Source: Planctomycetota bacterium (GTDB lineage: Bacteria > Planctomycetota > B129-G9). From it: DNA of 10,919 nucleotides. The stretch spans positions 1-10,919 of the forward strand of contig QNCA01000022.1 of assembly GCA_003644325.1 (NCBI GenBank). The letters are read 5' to 3'. This document shows, in pieces, positions 7,269 through 10,919 of this stretch (the first letter of the stretch is position 1; each line of letters opens with the position of its first letter). The translations under genes and the position numbers were made by a program. Below the pieces are notes generated by a model. The model did no database searches. It was not told where the DNA came from and saw only the letters and a program-made list of their open reading frames with translations.

Positions 7269-7296
7269 AGCGCAGGACCTTGCGCTGCTCATTTTT
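7269..7296 (+). terminator. Second, weaker terminator-like hairpin
   Basis: AGCGCA (7269-7274) pairs perfectly with TGCGCT (7281-7286) around GGACCT; five bases on, TTTTT (7292-7296) follows. The short stem and spaced T-tract make it weak by itself. It stands directly ahead of the likely ribosome site (GGGTGA, 7297-7302) of the gene at 7313. Confidence 0.4.
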
Positions 7297-7312
7297 GGGT
7301 GAACCGACCAGC

Positions 7313-8536
7313 ATGTCCGAAAAGCCAAGAAGAAAACGGCCCATCACACCTCGCAAGATGGAAAGAAAGTTGACCAGGGCGTACAAGAAAGCGCCCGGGC
7401 CTTCGTCCCTCGCTGCGCTGGCGGAACACTATCTCAGGTACCAAAAGTTCGACAGGGCGCGAAAGCTTGTCGAGGAAGGCCTGCTGAAGTACCCTGAATC
7501 CCACAAGTTACGCCTCCTGGAACAACGCATAAAGCGCACCGACCTCTACGAGGAGTTCCTGAAGGCCGGTCAGGAAATAACCGAAAACCCGAACCCGGAC
7601 GCTTACGCCAATCTGGCCGCGCTCTACCGCACCGTGGGCGACATAGACAAGGCCCTGGAGACATGCGCCGCGGGATTGGCGAAATTCCCGAATTCCGTTC
7701 GCATTTATCTCAACGTCGCCGAACTGCGCATAAGCAGATATGCCCGGGACTACATGCCCCGGGACGCCGTAATAGCGCTGGCAAACCTCGAAAAAGCGGT
7801 CTCTCTGGACGACACCGACTATGCGGCGGCGATACTGCTGTCCGAGTTCTACATGGCCGTGGGCGCCGCGGAGTCGGCCATACATGCCCTGAAGAAACTG
7901 CTCGTGTCGCACCCCGAGGACGAACATGCACAGGAGATGCTGGATAAGGCCCTGGAGATGTCTCGCCGTGACGAGCCCGTGGAAGACCTGGTGAGGGACA
8001 TCTCACAAAAGAGGCGCATGGCCGTTGAAGCGGGATTGCTCTGCTACCTGGAGAAATGCGTCCGGGGCGTGCAAGACGGGAAGGTCCGGCGCAGAATAGA
8101 TGCCGAGAAGACAAGTAAGGCGCTGACACCGGCCCTGGAAGACACCGGTGCGCGGGCAATGGTCGTCCTGAACCCAGACGGCTCTCTGGCCGCCGAGGCG
8201 CGGCAGGAGGGCGACCCCATCAACACCGAGGCGCTGGCGCTGGCAACACGGGAAATCCACGACAATACGAACGACTACGCGCTGAGGATGGACCTGGGAA
8301 GTTTCGAAAGCGGCGAAATAGAGGGACCCTTCGGGCACATCCTCGTGAACTCCGTGGAAGGGTGGCTGATCTCGGGCATAACATCCGCCCGACCGTCCAA
8401 CCGGGAGAGAATGCGAAAACGCATGCAGGAAGTGGCCGAGGACTGCCTCCTGACCGCTCCCGTCATAGATGAAGCGCAAGAGGAAGAGGAAGAGAAGCCC
8501 GACGCCGATACCGCTCAGCCGGACCAGGGGGCATAG
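7313..8536 (+). CDS. TPR protein with C-terminal roadblock-like domain
   Basis: 407 residues from ATG 7313 (MSEKPRRKRP). An in-frame ATG at 7178 would add 45 unlikely residues and lies across the strong hairpin terminator, so it was rejected. A basic N-terminus (residues 1-26) is followed by TPR-like helix pairs at about 31-65, 95-128 and 165-200 (for example AYANLAALYRTVGDIDKALE). Residues about 265-380 look like a divergent Roadblock/LC7 domain: GARAMVVLNPDGSLAAEA as the first strand pair, a helix at 303-317, then GPFGHILVNSVEGWLISG. A glutamate-rich tail follows near 388-394. There is no signal peptide or membrane segment, so it is cytoplasmic. It lies 6 bp from the next roadblock gene and is clearly co-transcribed with it. 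It probably joins the GTPase complex as a scaffold; the roadblock call is by pattern and less certain than the TPR call. Confidence 0.8.
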   Translation: MSEKPRRKRPITPRKMERKLTRAYKKAPGPSSLAALAEHYLRYQKFDRARKLVEEGLLKYPESHKLRLLEQRIKRTDLYEEFLKAGQEITENPNPDAYANLAALYRTVGDIDKALETCAAGLAKFPNSVRIYLNVAELRISRYARDYMPRDAVIALANLEKAVSLDDTDYAAAILLSEFYMAVGAAESAIHALKKLLVSHPEDEHAQEMLDKALEMSRRDEPVEDLVRDISQKRRMAVEAGLLCYLEKCVRGVQDGKVRRRIDAEKTSKALTPALEDTGARAMVVLNPDGSLAAEARQEGDPINTEALALATREIHDNTNDYALRMDLGSFESGEIEGPFGHILVNSVEGWLISGITSARPSNRERMRKRMQEVAEDCLLTAPVIDEAQEEEEEKPDADTAQPDQGA

Positions 8537-8542
8537 GAACAG

Positions 8543-8902
8543 ATGCGAGATACACTCAAAAACCTCAACCAGGTCGTAGGTATCAACGGCAGCATGCTGG
8601 TGACAAGAGACGGCATGGTCGTAGCCTCCGAACTGGGCGAAGGTCTGGAAGAAGAAGCGGTAGCGGCGCTGGCCACTTCCGTCATACGCACTACGACACG
8701 AGCGCTCAGGAAAATCAATGAGGAAGGTTTTTCGCTCTTCATCCTGACCGCCTCTTTCGGACGCCTGGCGCTGGTGGATGCCGAGATAGCGTACCTGGTC
8801 GTCGTAACCGAACGCACCATCAACATCGACGCCACAATACTGGAAATGCAAAGCGCCGTGCGCCGGATACGCAAGAAAGCCCGCATAACACTCAAGGATT
8901 GA
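8543..8902 (+). CDS. Stand-alone Roadblock/LC7 domain protein
   Basis: 119 residues, consisting of little more than one Roadblock/LC7 domain: LNQVVGINGSMLVTRDGMVVAS (about 8-29), a central helix EEAVAALATSVIRTTTRAL (37-55), then FSLFILTASFGRLALVDAEIAYLVVV and a C-terminal helix from about 94. Such proteins form dimers that bind small Ras-like GTPases as GAPs, GEFs or scaffolds. It differs from the second roadblock protein at 10064, which is the clear MglB, so this is more likely an accessory partner. The start ATG follows AGGA at a spacing of 4 nt. It sits 6 bp after the TPR-roadblock gene and 7 bp before the GTPase gene, in the centre of the operon. Confidence 0.88.
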   Translation: MRDTLKNLNQVVGINGSMLVTRDGMVVASELGEGLEEEAVAALATSVIRTTTRALRKINEEGFSLFILTASFGRLALVDAEIAYLVVVTERTINIDATILEMQSAVRRIRKKARITLKD

Positions 8903-8909
8903 CGGAATA

Positions 8910-9923
8910 ATGGTCCAGATAAACTTCGCCAGACGTGAGGTAAACTGCAAGATCGTCTACTACGGTCCGGGCCTGAGCGGCAAGACGACCAACCTGGAAA
9001 AGGTGCACGAGTTCGCCCCGAAGGAACACTGCGGGAAACTGACGTCCATAGCCACGGAAGGCGACAGGACCCTTTTCTTTGACTTCATGCCGCTCAACAT
9101 CGGCACGGTCGCGGGCATGAACACCAAGTTTCAGTTATATACCGTCCCGGGGCAGACGTTCTACGAATCTACACGGCGGCTTGTGCTGCAAGGGGCCGAC
9201 GGCGTGGTCTTCGTGGCGGACTCGCAAAAAGACAAGTTCGACGAAAACCTGGAATCATTCGAGAATCTCCGCCGCAACCTCAAGGAAAACGGCCTGAGCA
9301 TCGAAGAACTGCCCCTTGTCATACAGTACAACAAGCGCGACCTGCCCAACATCGTAGATGTAAAGACCCTGGACAAGGCGCTCAACGCGGACGGACGGCC
9401 GTATTTCGAGGGAGTGGCGGTGAAAGGAACCGGCGTCATGCAGACGCTCAAGGCCGTCTCGGGCATGGTCCTGGAAACGCTCAACACCCGGCACCGGAAA
9501 ACGCGCCGCCGCCCCACCCCCGACACGAGCGCGATAGAGGCCGCGCGGGATGCCGGGAAGACGGCGACAAAAGAGTGGACGCAGCCGGGGCCGCAACTTA
9601 TAGGCGCCGGGACACGGACCGCCCGCGCCGCCGCAGGATCGGCGAGATCCGCGGCAACCCCGCAGACCCGCCGGACCGACGGGCATTCGAGGCAAGACAT
9701 CCGCCGCGGAGTCCCCGGGGAGGCGTTCCCCTCGCGGGCCGACACCTCGAGATTCCCGCGCACCGGCGACCGAAGGCCCCTGAACACCGACACGGCGGGA
9801 AGGGACACGCGGACCATTCAACGATTCGAGCAGAAAAAAACCAACGGGATTTGGATCGCGGCGGCCGTAACGGTGGGCGCGGCGGCCGCCCTCGTCGGAC
9901 TGCTGCTGGTGCTGTTCAGTTGA
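8910..9923 (+). CDS. mglA: MglA-type GTPase with arginine-rich linker and C-terminal membrane anchor
   Basis: 337 residues, while MglA is normally about 195. Residues 1-192 are a canonical MglA: P-loop GPGLSGKTT (19-27), switch I ATEGDRTLFFDF (48-59) with the intrinsic arginine finger R53 and T54, TVPGQ (78-82) with Q82, and NKRD (141-144) for guanine binding. By recall, these positions coincide exactly with Thermus MglA, so it should bind and hydrolyse GTP. Residues 193-312 are a low-complexity, likely disordered linker with roughly one arginine in six residues. Residues 313-337 (GIWIAAAVTVGAAAALVGLL and onward) form one hydrophobic helix ending at the stop, a tail anchor that would hold the GTPase on the cytoplasmic membrane face. 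MglA is normally soluble and cycles on and off the membrane or pole. The extension is a single open frame with a plausible anchor, so a frameshift artefact is unlikely. Confidence 0.92.
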   Translation: MVQINFARREVNCKIVYYGPGLSGKTTNLEKVHEFAPKEHCGKLTSIATEGDRTLFFDFMPLNIGTVAGMNTKFQLYTVPGQTFYESTRRLVLQGADGVVFVADSQKDKFDENLESFENLRRNLKENGLSIEELPLVIQYNKRDLPNIVDVKTLDKALNADGRPYFEGVAVKGTGVMQTLKAVSGMVLETLNTRHRKTRRRPTPDTSAIEAARDAGKTATKEWTQPGPQLIGAGTRTARAAAGSARSAATPQTRRTDGHSRQDIRRGVPGEAFPSRADTSRFPRTGDRRPLNTDTAGRDTRTIQRFEQKKTNGIWIAAAVTVGAAAALVGLLLVLFS

Positions 9924-9962
9924 GACGACAAATCTCCACCGGGAGCGGAGAACGGAAAAAGG

Positions 9963-10002
9963 GCCGGTAAACGCCGGACCGGCTGTTGCCTGAAACGCAG
10001 GC
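9963..10002 (+). other. Twin hairpins with AAACG loops between mglA and mglB
   Basis: CCGG (9964-9967) pairs with CCGG (9974-9977) around TAAACG, and GCCTG (9988-9992) pairs with CAGGC (9998-10002) around AAACG. An alternative fold pairs GCCGG (9963-9967) with CCGGC (9979-9983). No T-tract follows, so mglB can be read through from mglA. It may be a processing or stability element; it is not a riboswitch I recognise. Confidence 0.35.
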
Positions 10003-10052
10003 TTGAAAAACCGGGAAAAAACGAACTTAACCGCTTGACCTCAGTCCGTGGC

Positions 10053-10058
10053 AGGAGG
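10053..10058 (+). promoter_or_regulatory. Shine-Dalgarno of mglB
   Basis: A perfect AGGAGG, 5 nt before ATG 10064. It fixes the mglB start and is the strongest ribosome site in the GTPase locus; the preceding genes have short or weak sites, suggesting MglB is made in excess over MglA. Confidence 0.85.
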
Positions 10059-10063
10059 ATGCA

Positions 10064-10567
10064 ATGCGAACAGAAGACAAATTAAGAAACAACCGCCTTG
10101 TCTTCTATGAAAAGGACATCAAACGCATCGACAGAGTGCTCGAGGAATTCCTGAAACTGTCCGGCGCCAAACTCGCGCTGCTGGTTGACAGGGAAGGACA
10201 CCTGGTCACACGCCAGGGAGCGCCCGTGGAATTCGACATGGACAGCGTCTCGGCCCTGGTCGCGGGCAGTTTCGCCGCCACCAGGGAGATGGCGCACTGC
10301 CTGGGCGAGGATGAATTCAGCATCATGTTCCACCAGGGCAAGAAGGACAGTATTCAGTTGACGCTCGTCGGCGACAGGACGCTGCTGGGAATCGTCTTTG
10401 ACGAGAACACCACCATAGGCATGGTGCGCCTGTACGCGCAGGAAGCGTCGCGCAGACTGACGGACATCTTCGAGAAATCCGACCGGGAAAATCGCGAAGA
10501 GACCCCGATGGAGCAAGGTTTCGCCAACGACGCAAAGGACAAACTCAACGACATCCTCGGTGAATAG
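10064..10567 (+). CDS. mglB: MglB-like Roadblock/LC7 GTPase-activating protein
   Basis: 167 residues, close to characterised MglB proteins in length. The Roadblock/LC7 domain spans about 18-138. AKLALLVDREGHLV, the LVAGSFAATREMAHCLGEDEF block, the HQGKK turn and LLGIVFDENTTIGMVRLYA follow the MglB pattern in order, and the C-terminal helix ending KDKLNDILGE matches the helix that in MglB contacts MglA. MglB dimers bind MglA-GTP and stimulate hydrolysis; in Myxococcus and Thermus this sets MglA polarity. Here it follows the tail-anchored mglA by 140 bp and has its own strong ribosome site. It is one of three roadblock-type proteins in a row and the only one I would name MglB. Whether it shares the mglA transcript is unclear: no terminator lies between them, and no good promoter is visible either. 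Confidence 0.9.
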   Translation: MRTEDKLRNNRLVFYEKDIKRIDRVLEEFLKLSGAKLALLVDREGHLVTRQGAPVEFDMDSVSALVAGSFAATREMAHCLGEDEFSIMFHQGKKDSIQLTLVGDRTLLGIVFDENTTIGMVRLYAQEASRRLTDIFEKSDRENREETPMEQGFANDAKDKLNDILGE

Positions 10568-10650
10568 TCACACCGGCCTCATGGCGTTCTCCGTCGGAGA
10601 AACCCTTGAAGCCGGGAGAGACCCCTGCCCAAATCGCCATGCTGCGAAGC

Positions 10651-10684
10651 AAAGCGCCCTCTCGTACGTGCGAGGGGGCGCTTT
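10651..10684. terminator. Bidirectional hairpin terminator between mglB and rodA
   Basis: AAAGCGCCCTCTCG (10651-10664) pairs with CGAGGGGGCGCTTT (10671-10684) over 14 positions, with one T.G wobble and a 6-base loop. The stem ends in A3/T3 on both sides, giving short T-runs on either strand. It lies between two convergent genes and overlaps the first base of the rodA stop codon, so it probably ends both transcripts. Confidence 0.8.
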
Positions 10685-10919
10685 CAGCAGGTGAATTCCT
10701 TGGATGAGAAAACAGGTATGCGGTGCATGGCAACGTTGGCCACAAGGGCCAGAAGGATGAAAGATGAGAGCATCGACGACCCGCCGTAACTGACCAGGGG
10801 CAGGGTCATGCCCGTTACCGGCATCAATCCCATCGTCATGCCGACGTTGATGTACACCTGCGCGGCGAGCAGGCCCACCACGCCCGCCACGAGCAGCCTT
10901 CCGAAAGGCTCGCGCGTGC
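10684..10919 (-). CDS. rodA: RodA-type SEDS peptidoglycan polymerase, C-terminal part
   Basis: Only the last 77 residues are in the window; the gene runs off the right edge. The visible part has two hydrophobic helices around the SEDS signature: YINVGMTMGLMPVTG, then TLPLVSYGGSSML, then SFILLALVANVAMH. NVGM and PVTG before the SYGGSS motif favour RodA over FtsW, which usually has PTKG there. RodA is an inner-membrane glycosyltransferase that polymerises lipid II during cell elongation with a class B PBP and MreB. It is convergent with mglB and ends in the shared terminator hairpin. It is the clearest sign that this is a peptidoglycan-making bacterium. The C-terminal tail (about 15 residues) is short and polar. 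Confidence 0.85.
   Translation of the reverse strand, partial: TREPFGRLLVAGVVGLLAAQVYINVGMTMGLMPVTGMTLPLVSYGGSSMLSSFILLALVANVAMHRIPVFSSKEFTC

Noticed and set aside
7178..7312. ATG 7178 as start of the TPR-roadblock gene
   Set aside because: It would place a strong intrinsic terminator (7180-7230) within the first codons, has no ribosome site, and the 45 added residues look noncoding.
9575..9970. Overlapping 131-codon frame within the mglA linker, as evidence for a frameshift
   Set aside because: The mglA frame itself stays open and ends in a convincing membrane helix; the alternative frame is an arginine-rich shadow.

Overview
The window reads as bacterial chromosome, GC-rich, probably from an uncultured or little-studied diderm lineage; no phylum can be fixed from the sequence. 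The bacterial assignment rests on a peptidoglycan SEDS protein (RodA-type, right edge), an MglA/MglB polarity-type GTPase pair, and a PATAN/DUF4388 protein. Against that background, the left third carries gatD and gatE, the two subunits of a Glu-tRNA(Gln) amidotransferase that textbooks treat as archaeal.

Left region (1-3695): gatD (minus) and gatE (plus) are divergent and separated by 99 bp. This gap holds two back-to-back sigma70-like promoters whose -10 boxes are the same AT-rich heptamer. Both gene 3' ends are followed by a period-9 tandem repeat and then by an end of the same short inverted-repeat element. The copy after gatE is complete: a 173-bp noncoding MITE-like element (3523-3695) with 22-bp terminal inverted repeats and a long internal hairpin. 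The copy after gatD is cut by the window edge. The gatDE pair is therefore bracketed by inverted copies of one repeat, which fits acquisition as a unit but does not prove it.

Middle and right region (3921-10567): one strand carries what looks like a small-GTPase signalling locus. It starts with a 1033-residue membrane protein: cytoplasmic PATAN/DUF4388 and TPR, one transmembrane helix, then exported TPR-like helices, PEGA and an 8-bladed PQQ-type propeller. After a terminator-like leader come a TPR protein ending in a roadblock-like domain, a small stand-alone roadblock protein, an MglA GTPase with an unusual arginine-rich linker and C-terminal membrane anchor, and a full-length MglB. The GTPase keeps all nucleotide-binding and catalytic residues. 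A reasonable reading is that the propeller protein senses something in the envelope, the roadblock proteins act as partners or regulators, and MglA is the membrane-tethered switch with MglB as its GAP. That wiring is inferred from gene order and domains only.

Right edge (10568-10919): a strong bidirectional hairpin terminator lies between mglB and the convergent 3' end of rodA, which runs off the window. No tRNA, rRNA, CRISPR array or transposase gene was seen.
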